Source: Fulvia fulva (Eukaryota; Ascomycota; Dothideomycetes; Mycosphaerellales; Mycosphaerellaceae). Taken from it: a stretch of 64,000 nucleotides of DNA. Numbering within the stretch: the stretch's first letter is position 1; each line of letters begins with the position of its first letter. The translations under genes and the position numbers were made by a program. The notes beneath the pieces are model-generated. The model did not search any database, was not told where the DNA came from, and saw only the letters and a program-made list of their open reading frames with translations. Below, piece after piece: positions 1 through 12,185 of this stretch. The stretch is from the NCBI RefSeq assembly GCF_020509005.1, contig NC_063013.1:4960001-5024000 (forward strand), in the 5' to 3' direction.

Positions 1-157
1 CGTATATCTATATATAGTATCGTAAGTATTAGTATAGGTAGATGCTAGGTGTCCGGATGTTTACTAGCCTATAGGCTAGTAAACCCTAGTCACGTGACCT
101 AGTCACATAACACACCTATACCTATATACTTGTCCTACGGCCTATATGTTCTCAATA
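1..157 (-). repeat. Copia 3' LTR (RIP-mutated, truncated by window edge)
   Basis: Reverse-complemented, these 157 bases align without gaps to 25725-25881 of the unmutated solo LTR. Differences are essentially all C-to-T or G-to-A, as RIP produces. The LTR starts (minus strand) TATTGAGAAC where the solo copy has TGTTGAGAAC. About 77 bases of its far end lie outside the window. A perfect 26-base palindrome occupies 59-84. Confidence 0.92.
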
Positions 158-2349
158 CTCTTACTTAGGCTATATAGTCTCCTATAATCCCTTTACGTAA
201 GCTAGAGCTACCTTATAAAGTTTTAGAACTACTAGCTATTAAGGGGCTTTATTAACCTATTAGTAGCTATGTCCTTTATATAGTAGTAGTCTACTATAAT
301 CTTCTTCTACTACTAGAGATGTCTAATATAGTTATATATAACATTAATATGCTTTGACCTTTTATATATATAGGCATCTTTAACAAGTGTTAAAGCGGCT
401 TAGTTGTTACCTATAAGCTTGACTAGCCTTAGCTCGTTAATAGTGCCCTTACTTGCCCTTATACTTAGCTAGAAAGAGCTCTTTCCTACTAGTTCTAGGC
501 ACCCCATTTCCCTAAGGACAGTAGCAAGAAATTGTGACTACTTTACGGCTACATTTATAGCTATAAACTTAGCTTCTATTATTAATGTTATAATAGACTT
601 CTACTTCCTACTTATCTAGGACATAGGTAATCTATAAAGGAACTACACGTATCCTAGAATTAAGACTCTATCTACTTTGTCTATAGCGTAGTTAGAGTCC
701 GAGTATCCCTAGAGATTGCCCCCTCCCTTTCTATATATAAGACCTAGGTCTAGGTACGACCGTAGGTATCGGGAGAGCTTCTTTAAAGCCTTTATTTACT
801 ACTACGAGGGATTAGTAATATATAAGCTAATTCTTCTAAGGGGGAATGCTAAGTCTGGCCTTGTTATTATCATTAGCTACATCTAGGTACTATTATGACT
901 CTAGTAATCCTATTTGTTATACCTCTTATCTATAGGTACCGTAGGCATTAAATGCTTGTAGCTCTCTATAGGTAAGTAGGTTAGCGTAGCCTTCTCTCTA
1001 GCTATGTTCATCTTAGCTAAGTTAGCGTAGACATAGTGTCCTTAATTAAGCTTTAAAGTACCTTAGAACCTGTCTCTTATAATCCGAATTCTAAGGATCT
1101 TCGTAGGTTTACTAAGATCTTTAATCTTAAACACTTTTCTAAGCTTAGCCTTAAACTACTGAACATCTGATAGCTTCGGAGCTATAATAGGTATGTTATA
1201 TATATAGGTAAGGACTATAAGGTCTCTATCCGTATAGATAAGTAGGTATAGATCTACCTAGGACTAGGTAAATCTAATCTTCTCTAGCTTCGTAATATAG
1301 AGCTTGTTCCAGTCTCTAGCTGCTTACTTAAGCCTATAAAGGCTTCGTAGGACCTTAAACACTATATTTAGAGGTGCTTCAACTCCTAGGGGTAGGATTA
1401 TATATATGTCTTCAAGAAGGCTACTTTAGGTAAAAGTATTATTCATATCTACTAGGTGCATCTCGAGATCTCTCTTATACACTACTACTATAAATACTCG
1501 GAGAGTATTATGTCTAATAGTAGGTATAAAGGTCTCTTCGAAGTCAACCCTATATTTCTATAAAAACTCTCTTATAACTAGTCTTGCCTTAAACTTCTTA
1601 ATAGCTCTACTAATCATTCTTTTTCTATTAAAGACCTACCTAGAAGTGATTAGATTCGTACCTATTGGCGGTATAACTACTTCCTAGGTGTTATTGCTTA
1701 CTAAGGTAATAAGTTCGTTCTCGATTGCCTCTCTCTATATATATCCCTATTCGGGGTCTCCTACGGCTACCTTATAGGACTTTAGGATTAGCACTTCCTA
1801 CTAATAGGCTATAGCCTACCTAATAGTAGTAAATGTATGTTCTTCTACGTCGTTTAGAATCTCCTCTACCTAGCTTGTTATAGGGTCTAGATAGAATATC
1901 TAGGCGATAAGAGCCTTATAGTATTTAGCCTTATACTCTTTAGAGTTATTATCTCCGTCCCCCCTTAACCTCTTATTGCCTATAACCTAAGGTAGCGCTA
2001 GGTGTTCGGATAGGTCGAACTGAACGGCATCTTCTTTTTCTCTTATTAGAGTACCCTAATCTCTAAACTTCTAGTATTCCCTAATGTCCTTTAGGGGAGG
2101 GGGAAGTTGTATAAATAGCGGTTACTATAGTGTTAATGACTTAGGTAGGTTCTGTATAGATCCACCGTTATCGGCCTTCGATAGTGTTAAAACCGCCTTA
2201 ATATTTTCTCCTAGCCTTCGTAACGGTGTTTCTAATAATCTCCTATCGGAAAATTTCGCCCTAAAGGGCTTCCTCCTAATAGGATTACGCTATAGCGCTC
2301 GACTCGGCTAGTTAGTAAAGGTGATATCAAGATCTATATCTAAAATCCT
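1..2349 (-). mobile_element. RIP-degraded Ty1/copia retrotransposon, 3' portion
   Basis: Conceptual translation of the minus strand recovers copia pol despite many stops. At about 540-760 there is an RNase H segment (GYSDSNYA followed by a degraded SWISRKQKS and TEAEF), and at about 900-1500 a reverse transcriptase segment (DLEMHLVDMNNTFT, then VLRSLYRLKQAARDWNKLY). CpA and TpG are nearly absent and TpA is in excess, the pattern left by RIP. The element reads right to left and ends in the 3' LTR at 1-157, which runs off the window. Gag and most of the integrase are missing, so the 5' part was lost, and the sequence at about 1700-2349 (linker region) is too degraded to name. The 75-codon open frame at 2084-2311 is a chance frame in this relic. 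Confidence 0.85.
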
Positions 2350-2584
2350 TGTTAAGATGTAGCATCTCAAAGGGAGTTAACAATCAGGAAGTGATCTAGT
2401 AGCCTAAGGCATCTATAATGACTCAGCTTATAGGGAGATACCTTCTCTCCCCTTTAGCTTAGATAGACATCTAACACAATCAACATATTGGTTCCTGATA
2501 TATTGCTATATGCTCGTGCTATTAGTTAGTTAAAGATTGATCTCTTACTCCACTCCGCTACTATCTACCCGTACCTGTTTAACA
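2350..2584 (+). repeat. Solo LTR with intact 5-bp target duplication
   Basis: Begins TGTTAAGATG and ends CCTGTTTAACA (TG...CA with TGTT/AACA terminal inversion), 235 bp. It is flanked by the direct repeat ATCCT at 2345-2349 and 2585-2589, the target-site duplication of one insertion. Unlike its surroundings it retains CpA and TpG, so it probably arrived after the neighbouring DNA was RIPped, or was too short to be targeted. Its last 15 bases (CGTACCTGTTTAACA) equal the end of the copia LTR at 25725-25958, which sets the orientation given and suggests a related copia family; the rest differs. Confidence 0.85.
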
Positions 2585-4384
2585 ATCCTTAATAAACCTA
2601 CGGTAGAAGTTAGTAAACCCTATAAATAACAAGATGTCGGTGATATTCGCGGGTATAGGCCAATTCTTAACGCATTTAATCTTAACTAGATCTATCTTAA
2701 TGCCCTTATTTGTAATAATAACACCTAGATAAGTAGTCTCGTGTCTAAAGAACTCGTATCTATTAATATCTAACTAGAGCCCGGCGGTATCTAGCTTTCG
2801 TAGAACCTTTAGGATATATTAGATATACTCTTCTCTTGTCTTACTAAAGACAAGTACGTTATTAAGGTAATATAACACAAAGTCATCTAGAAACTCCCTT
2901 AGTATATCGTTTATAAATAACTAAAACGTTCCTAGTACATTATATAGTCTAAAAGGTATAACTACGTACTTAAACTGCCTATATCTAGTAGTAAAGGCCG
3001 TTTTCTACTCGTCTCCTACTATACTACGGATACAATTAAACGTAGCGATAACATCTAGCTTAGTAAACTATTACGCGCTAGTAATACGATCTAAGGTCTC
3101 TTAAAATAGTAGAATCGGGTAGCGACTCTTTGTCGTAAGCGTATTTAGAGCTCTATAGTCTACGTATACTTATAGCCCTCTACCCGGCTTTTTAACTATT
3201 AGAATAGGTACTACTACTAGTAATACGCTTCTCTAAATAAAACCTTTCTTAAGTTAGTCGTCGATCTACTTCTTAATCACCTCGTTCTCTCGTATAGAGA
3301 AGGAGTATAGTCTTCGAAATAGCGGTATCTAACTATACTTTAGCTTAGTCTTATAGTCTACGCTAGGCCGTCGCGGTAGGACCTTATCTACTTCCTTACG
3401 GCTAAATAGCCTAGCTATTTCCCTAAACTCTACTAGTAACAAAGGGATAGGATCCTAGTCTTTGTCCTTACCGTTCATAAAACGTTAATAGTCGTTAGCT
3501 AATATAGTAGAGGCGTTAAGTTCCCGCTAGGTATAGTTACCTCGGGACTCCTCCTATCTGTCTATGTTTTCTTGAGTATTAGTATCTACTAATATCGCCG
3601 CGCTACCTCCTAGTACTAGCTTCGCTCTTATACCGAAAGCCTTTATTATATACGCGGATAACGGGTCTCGCGCGACTTACTTATTAAGATTTTCTTTTAG
3701 GTTAAACATCTATATTATATATTCTTTATAGCCCTTCCTCCGGCTTATACGCCGAAGTGCTTCTATATTAATAGGCTTAATGTCGATCTCCGGCTCAGTC
3801 TCGACCTTTAGTTCTTTCTTCGTTCGACGCGCTAGGCGCTTAAGTGTTTTAACCCTATCGGCGGGTAGTAGCTAGCGGACGTAATAAGACGGTTCCGGTT
3901 TATCCTAGGTATCGACGGTATGTCGTATTACTACCTTCGTCGTATACGTCTCCTATACTACTATAGGTTCGTCTTTATCCTCTACGTAAGGTTTAACGTA
4001 ATTAGATAGAGCTTGAGGTCGCGAACTCTCTAGTACTAGTATCTCGGTCTAAAGAACGCCTCTTAGTATAATACCCTTATCGTTAATAGACTATACGTAT
4101 ACTAGTTCAGTTCCGAGTATATAGTTCTATCGATAATATAGTAAGAGCAGAGTTATAGTTCCTAACGTATAGTAGAACGTAGGTTAATACTCGTCGTACT
4201 AGGGACGGCCGAGGACTATATCGTATTCTAGTAATACGTAGTAGCTAGACCTAGTCTCTACGTAGTTACCGATCTAAATCTATACCGTTGTTCTATAAGT
4301 AATAAGGTCACTAGTAGGTCGGCTATCTACTAATATTAGCCCTAACGGATTAGGTAGCTATATTATATTAAGGTTGTTCTTATA

Positions 4385-5517
4385 ACGTGCTTTACTACTA
4401 AGCGGGCTATACTACCGAGCGGGCTACTTTTACTAAGAACTATACTACTTCTACTTTAATTACGACGGTATCTTAATACGACGACATCCTATAGAGTCGT
4501 TACTAGGAGGACAATTCCTCTTTAGATTCTTCGCTATCTAGCGAGTCTACTTGATAGGTACGTACGTTATGCCCCGACTCGCTATATCGCTTATAGCGTC
4601 GTAGCCTTAGTACTAGCCGAACACTATCTAGCGACTCTCTACTCACTTCCTACCTCCTAGTATCCTCTAGAGGTATTAATTGCGACGCCTTATCGAAGGT
4701 TAGAGACCCTCTAGACTGAATATACTTACGCATTCGTACTTTCCGCTATATAAGGGCCTCGTTAGACTTACGTAGCTTACTAATCTTACTTTATATAAGA
4801 GCTATCTAATACGCTATCTCTCTACTCCCTCTCTATTGCCCTATTAAACGACCTTCCTCTTTCTACTACGCCTTTCTAAACCCGTAACGACGCTCTAAGA
4901 CGTAATAATACCTATTATAAACCCTGTCTCGTCGAAGTTATAGGTGTCCTAGTTAAGGATACTATACTTCTCCTTTATATTACGTATAAGTAAGAACTAC
5001 TTCTCGATAACGTCGAGATCTTCTATTAGGGCTCGCTAACGATCGTATCTACGTGTTATACGAACCTTTAGCTCACAATACCGCCTAATAAACCTGTCTA
5101 TCTAATTAAGACTAGCGGGCTTAAGACCCTTCTCTTATAGTAATAAATCGGCTATTACTCGTATACTAGCCTTTAATAGCGGAAAGCCTCTAAGATCTAG
5201 CTCGAGTATATACTTAAGTATCACCCTCTCTCCTAGCTCTATAAGCTTCTTCGAATTAGGCTCGTAGTTACCCCGAGGAGGTCGTCTATTCAATCGATAC
5301 CCTAGTATAGTTCGAGACGCGTCGTATACCTTTATAGTAAGTCGATTCGTTATTATCGCGTCGCGTTTCGTAGCCTAGACAGCTAAGGTTAGTTTGGCCT
5401 CGTTTAAGGATAATACACGCTATAATAGTGGTTATATAGCTATATCTATAGAAGTAGTACAGTTCTTAGTAAAAGTAGCCGGCTCGGTAGTATAGCCCGC
5501 TCGGTAGTAAAGTACGT
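4385..5517 (-). mobile_element. Pogo/Fot1-like DNA transposon, internally deleted and RIPped
   Basis: About 68-bp terminal inverted repeats (ACGTGCTTTACTAC at 4385 and its inverse ending ACGT at 5517) are flanked by TA at 4383-4384 and 5518-5519, the Tc1/mariner-type duplication. The minus strand encodes a transposase relic including YNFDETGF, the first catalytic Asp region of the pogo/Fot1 DDE family. A C-terminal segment follows soon after. The total of 1133 bp is too short for a complete transposase of this family, so the middle of the DDE domain is deleted. It sits inside gypsy element A, in the stretch between the Gag zinc knuckle and reverse transcriptase. Confidence 0.8.
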
Positions 5518-5760
5518 TACGTAAAGTCGATATTAAAGTACGTAGAGTTAGTACTATTATTATAAAGAGTTTTAGTAGGGATCTTTCTATTTACTATATA
5601 TAGTATAACTAGATAGGAAGCTTTTACCGGATTGTGTTTATCTATAGAGTAGTTTAAGCTAGTAAGGAGTATACCGATATACTTAAAACCTTGCCTCTCT
5701 TAGGAGGCCTATGTTTATATTTATCCTTTCTCTCGTTTTCTCGTAACTCTAACTCGTACG

Positions 5761-5791
5761 GTCTACTACGTATTACGCTTACGAAGTAGAC
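5761..5791 (-). other. Hairpin at gag-pol junction of gypsy A
   Basis: A 12-bp stem (5761-5772 with 5780-5791, one A-A mismatch) encloses the 7-base loop TTACGCT. It is followed by a second small stem-loop (GGCGT, TTCCT, ACGCC). It lies about 150 bases downstream of the Gag zinc knuckle on the coding (minus) strand. The equivalent place in gypsy B has the same fold with a different stem sequence. Confidence 0.6.
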
Positions 5792-7361
5792 TAGGCGTTT
5801 CCTACGCCGCCGGTATTATTAGCGTTACTACTATTACTACCGTTACGGCGGTTATTACTTAGGTTATAGCCTAGCGTAAAGAGGCGGCGGGCGACATCTC
5901 GAAGGGGGTACTAATCGGTATCGACACGGCGGTAGCCTTCTTGTTCGCATTTTAAGCACCGATTCTAATCGATATATTCCTAGGCGCGAGTAGTATCTAA
6001 AGGTTAGATATACTAAAATGCCTAAGGTCGATTAGCCTACTTAGTCTTAGCGTTCGGGTTAGTATTATTGCCGCTACTACCCGAAGCCGTATCCTTCTTA
6101 TCGTCGTTACCCTTAGTAGTCTTCTTATTACCTTAGGTCTTATTACTATTACCGGTCTTACCGTACTTAAGGTCGAGCGCCTTAAACTTGTCCTCGTAGT
6201 TATATAGCGTAGACACGACTTGCTTAAGGGTTATATTAACTATATCCTCGTTTATAATACGGTTATCGTAGCGCGAGTTTAACTTATAGAGTAGGAAGTC
6301 CTTCTCGAGTTTCTTTTCCTTTACGCCGTTATTAAGGTTAACGATGTCGGCGTTCTTACGGAAGGATAGCTAGAAGTCACTAAACTTCTCCTTATCACCC
6401 TACTACAGACTATTAAGCTTAGTTATAGTATTAGTATAGGCATTACGGGTACCGTAGCGCCGGGCTAGATCTTCTATTATCTTATCTATAGAAGCGTACT
6501 AAGTAGTCGTACCTTCCGTAGACTTAGTAAGACTAGGGATCTTTAAGTCGATATAGGTCTATACACCGTTCTTTAACTAGCTCTAGACGTTCTAAAGGGA
6601 GTCCTTTATAGTACGGTACTTCGAGGCTTAGAGCTTAGCTTCGGTAGTACGCTACTACTCTTAGAACTTAATATTGTCGCTCTTTAGATCGAACTTAGTA
6701 GGGGCCTTTAGCTTGTTAGAGGACTTGATACTAGTAGTTATATCGGCGTCGTAAGTCGTGTATACGTAGATAGAGTTACTATCTTAGTCGGTACTCGGGC
6801 GATTCTTCCTACCCTTACGACTACCGTCCTTACGGCTATTCTTACGGCCCTTATTACCGTCGTCCTCGTCTAATAAGTCCGATAAATCCGGGTCCGACTT
6901 CTTCTTATTAGGCTTGCCTCTATTTTACCGACGCTCTAGTAACTCTTTAGACTCGGTTCGCTAAGGTAGTAGGTCTTACTTTTCCTTAGACCGGCTACGG
7001 TCCTTCTCTTACTTCTTAAGCTTAGTAATACGCTTCTCGGCTACTACGAGCTTAGTCTCGGTCTCTACTAGCTTACTCTCCGCTACCTTATACTACGTAC
7101 GATATACCTTCTTTATATCTTTAGCCCTCGTAAGCTCGTCTAGGTCAATAATAATAGTATTATCGCGCTAAGCGATCTCCTCCTTTAGTCGCGTAACCTC
7201 CTTATCTAGGGACTATCTAGTCGCCTATTCCGTATCGATTATATCCTCGAGTCGGTCTATCTAGTCCTTAGTATCTTACGCCTTACGGAGGTTAATACGG
7301 TTAGCTATATCGAGCGTAGTATTAAGTTTATACGTACGTCGGTAATTAGACTCGATATTAT

Positions 7362-7555
7362 TATTACGAGGCTATAGTACGAGAGTATAGGGGTGTAGTA
7401 TTAACAAAGTCGATAGCTAAAGAGAGAAGTAGGTTCTAAGGTCGAGGCCTATACTTAAGGGCCGAGGTATTACGGGTCGGCTTCGGGCCGAGCGTCACGT
7501 GATCTGAGGTCACGTGCCCCTTTACTAATCTTTTACTTACGGAGCGGCCGTAATA
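7362..7555 (-). repeat. 3' LTR of gypsy B
   Basis: 194 bp, TATTACGAGG...CCGTAATA (RIPped from TGTTACGAGG...CCGTGACA). It differs from its partner at about 13 positions, nearly all transitions at CpA/TpG, so RIP hit the two LTRs separately. It contains two CACGTG motifs about 15 bases apart. Confidence 0.95.
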
Positions 7556-10500
7556 CTGACCCCCCCCTTAAAACACCTTCGTCTCGAAGCGTATGTCCTT
7601 AAATCTTCCTTAGTATATATATAAAGGCTTCGTTATCCTCTATACTACCCGTCTTATCGAGTAGCTCTATCTAGGCCGTTTTAATTATAGCCTCTACCGT
7701 TATATCCCTCGTTATATCTATTAGCTTACCGTAAGCCTTTATATCGCTTACGCCCTCCTACTATACCGGCGGGTAGTTAACTTGGCCTATATAAGCGTAT
7801 AAAGGTATAGTCGAGCTAGTACTCTCGCTTAATAACTTACTAGAAGTAGGTACCGAAACCCCTTTAATATTACCTATAGTAATATTAGAAGGCGTATAGT
7901 TACTAATAGGAAGAGCTATAGTACCGGTACCGTTAAAGGGAGGTCGTACGACTATAGTTACCTAAGGTACTAGATCTATACTATATATATCTACTTTAGG
8001 TCTTATATCGCGTAACGTTTTATTCGGGATCTAACTAGGTAGCGGATAAAAGTTGACCGGTATAGACTTTGCTAGGTTGTTATACTAGAAGTCTATAACT
8101 ACCTTTAGCATATCTTTATATACTACGCCCGCGGGCTCCTAAGTAGACTTACTATCTAAATATCCCTACTACTTTACTAGTATAGTAATGCCTCTACCCT
8201 TCGGCTTTAAATCTAGAATACGCTCAATCTCCCACGTTTTTAACGTATTGCCTATATTATCTATAACCTTAATTAGCGGGGGACGTATATTATCCTCGGG
8301 ATCCGCCGGTCGTAGAAGGTTCGCGTAGAACGAGTTATATACTCGTATACGGGTCTCGTCGAGTTTGACTCTATATACGTTCTATCCTAGTATAGCGGTA
8401 ATAGTGACCGGTCCGTACTACTTTACGTCGAGCTTCTTAGATAGTCGCGATGACTTCTAGTTCTTAGTATTAATATAGACGCGGTCGCCTTCCTAGTATC
8501 TAGACGGTACGGTACGGCATATATTTGTATTCTTAGCTTATAGGGCTTAATTATAACGGAGGTACTTGTATAGGTGCTCGTAGAAGTCCTTTATCTACTA
8601 TACGAAGCGCTCCGCTTTCTTAGTACTAATACGTTACTTAGTAGGTATAAGGCGCCTCGGTAAGTTACTATTAAAGTTACTAGTACGCGGATTACGGCTA
8701 CGCTCGGCGAAGAATAGCGAAATACCTATAGCTTCGGTAATATAGTTATTCTTTACGAATTTAGTAAGTAGTAGCTAATCTACCTAATTGTTCTAAGCGT
8801 AGTTAGTAAAGGCACGGAGGTACTTCTCTATCTCCTTATTTATATTCTTAGATTAGCCGTACGTTTTAGGATAGAAGGCGGTAGATAGTTTATAATCTAC
8901 GCCGACGAGCTCGTAGAGCCTACGCTAGAAAGTAGAAAGCTATTAGCTGCCCCTATTAGTTATAATCGACAGAGATAGGCCGTAGAGACGGTAGTAGTTC
9001 CGTACGAAGATATACGTAATATATTCTACAATTATCTCCTTTACTAGGATTATATAAGAGCCCTTACCCGTACGGTTAGTAATAGTCAAAACATCCGTAT
9101 ATATTATACCGTCGTAGCTGCCCGTACTTTCTAGTAAGCTAACTATAAAGTCTATTACGATCTTATCCTAGAGCTTAAAGGGAATTAGTAGTAGTTTTAG
9201 TAGCCTAGGGTATTACATCTACGAGAGTTTCGATAAGCGGTATTTATAGTACTTAAAGATCTTATTACGGACGTATTACGATAGACTAGGCTAGACGAAG
9301 TCTCTATTAATAAGCTCGTAGGTCTTCGCTCGTCCCGGGTAGCTAGCGGAAGGTATACTATAGTAAGCCTAGAATACCTTAAAGCGTAGATTAGGTACAT
9401 CCGGAACAAAAACGTTATAGCCGCCGTATCTATTCTTAATATATATCAATCCGCCTATAGCTACGGCCTTAGTATCGTCTATACGGTGTCGCCTTAGGAG
9501 CTAATATAGTTCTCCGGTACCTAGCTATCGTAACGCTTACTATATCTCTAGTTTACCGTAGGCTATACGTACTTCTATTATTAGGTCATTGTCTTATCGC
9601 CCGGGGCGAATTTCTATAGGTAAGATATTAAGGAAGCGATATTTAGGTAGTAGCGTTTGTTCTTAGTACTATCGCCGTAGGTCGTTATTACTAGCTAGAA
9701 TGTCTTACGGACGACGAGTAAGCGTATCGGGCTTAATATTGCTTTTACTAGGGATATATACGATCTTGAAGTAGAACTATAACAAGAATTTAGACTAGCG
9801 TACCTACCGGCGGTTTAGTACCTTCGTACTTATAAACTATTCTAGGTTCTTATAATTAGAGTATATAAGGATAGGCTTACTACTCTCGTCGGTAAGGTGC
9901 TCGAAGTCGGTCTTATCGCCGTCGATATCCCTAGACATAAGCTCCGGTTTCTACTCCTCGAACGCCTTAACGATAGCGAGTAACTCCTTATTATAGATGT
10001 TATAGTTATATTCCTATAGTAACATCTTCTTTAACATAAATATAACCGGGCGCTAAATACTATTATTACCCTTTTGCGATATAATAGTAGCCGTAACGAA
10101 ATCCGATACGTCCGTCTTAAGTTTAGTTTCTCTACTAGCTACGAAATACGCGAGTACGATATCATCTTCTATAAAGGCTTACTTTATACGGTCGAAGGCT
10201 TACTAATAGGTGTTATCCTATAGCTAAGGTACGTCCTTCTTAGTAAGTTATGTTATAGGATACGCGATGCCTAAGTAGTTATGAATAGACCTATAATAGA
10301 AGTTATAGAATCCTAGGAATAACAAGATGTCCGTTAGGTTACGAGGGGTCTCCTATTCCTAAATCGTAGCGATCTTTTCCTTATCTATCTTGATCCTATT
10401 AGTACTAATAATAAGGCCTAGGTACTTAGTCTCCTAGATATAGAACTCGCACTTGTCGATATTAAGCTAGAAGCCGGCCTCCTAAAGCTTAGCTATTACC

Positions 10501-12154
10501 TTGTCTATATACTCGATGTGCTCCTCGAGAGTGTCGCTAAAGATTAGAGCGTTATTAAGGTACGCGGAGGTAAAGTTATCGAGGTACTCTCGTAGGGCAT
10601 CGTTAATATATAACTAGAACGTACTAGGGGCATTATATAATCTAAATGGTATAACTAAGCATTCGAACTACCTATACCGTGTTATAAAGGCAGTCTTCTA
10701 TTTATCGCCTTCTATAATACGTAGGCGATTAAATACAGCAATAACGTCGAGCTTAGTAAAGTACTTCTTCCTACTAATCCGGTTTAGGGTGTCTTAGATA
10801 AGCGGAATAGGGTACCTAGACTTGACTCTAATAGTATTTAAAGCTCGGTAGTTAATATATACTCGTAGACCGCCGCCCGGTTTACGTATAATAATAACTA
10901 GCGAAGCGGCCGGTAAATTACTACGCTAGATATTGCCTTTCTCGAGCTAGTCGTCGACCTAAGCTTTTACTACCTTAGACTCTCTATTAGATATTAGATA
11001 TAGGCGTTTGAAAGGTGGTCTAGCATCCTACTTCAGCTTAGTCTCGTGATCTAAGCCTAGCCGATACGGAGGTAGCTTACTTAATTCTACTTTCAAGAAG
11101 AGGTCCTTTCTATACTAGTAGTAGGCTAGTAACTTCGCTATATCGGCTTCCTTCTCCTTCCTATATAACTTCTCTATAAAGACATCGTAATCTGCTACGC
11201 TTATAGCGTATACTTCCGCCTAGTACTCTTAGCGGTGTCGTAGTATACGGTAATAGGAATCTTCGACGTATATAGCGTAGGCGAAGGCAGCTTTACTACC
11301 TATAACTTTTCGTGCTATTATAGTATATAGGCCTAATGCTTATGTAGTTACGGGGTTAGCTACGCTCTTACTAGCGTAAGTCTCGCGCGGGTTGATCTAC
11401 ATCGTATAGACTTTAGCCCTCTTTATACGAGATAGCTTACGGAGTTCGTAGAGGCTAATTTGCTTAATATCGCCTTTACTTATATAGTACCTAACACGCT
11501 CTACGCTAACTCCTTCGATAGGTTAAGAGACCGGTATAGCGGAGATATCTAGTCGTTCAAGGCTATTATAGTCTAGTAGAGGGGTTGCTAGTGTTTCGGT
11601 AGGAGGTAAGACTATAGGTAGTATAATATCCTAGTAAAGGGAGTAGCTACGGCAGCTAGTATCATTAAATATAATTCTGTGTCGCTTCTAGTCCTTATAA
11701 GGGCTATGTTTTACGTACTAATCTAAGCCTAATACGATATCGTAGTAAGTGTCGGTAACTAGACACTTTACGATTTCGGTATAGCCCTATAGGTGAAGCT
11801 CGATATTTGTTACTTTTGAAATAATAGTAGGGGCTTACGAGCCGTCCCCTAGTCCGAGAGTAAAAGGTTCAATATTATATAAATAGAAGTTGTGTTTTTG
11901 CGCGTAGGAAGTGTTTACGAGTTTAGAGTTAGTACCGTTATTAGGAAAGGTATATATATAATGTCTATTTGCCCTACCCTCTACTATAAAGTAATACGAG
12001 ACTTCGGGTCCTTTATCTACTTCTATAGAGGGCGTGTTCGGACGGGCTTATAAGGAAAATGCCTATACTGTTCTTATACCGTAATGTTTATATTCGTGTT
12101 CGTATTTATAAGGTAAGTAATAGTGCTTATACTAATATAATACTTTCTATATCG

Positions 12155-12185
12155 GACTATTATCTATTACGCTTAGATAATAGTC
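12155..12185 (-). other. Hairpin at gag-pol junction of gypsy B
   Basis: A perfect 12-bp stem (12155-12166 with 12174-12185) encloses the loop TTACGCT, identical to the loop in gypsy A. A short second stem-loop (GGCG, TTTTC, CGCC) follows at 12187-12200. It sits left of the gag region on the minus-strand element. Confidence 0.6.

Noticed and set aside
2084..2311. 75-codon open frame in the island
   Set aside because: Lies in RIPped copia sequence, antisense to the recognisable pol relic, with no family features.
9197..9409. 70-codon minus-strand frame
   Set aside because: Falls in the integrase region of gypsy B but in a frame not giving the integrase motifs; a chance gap between stops.
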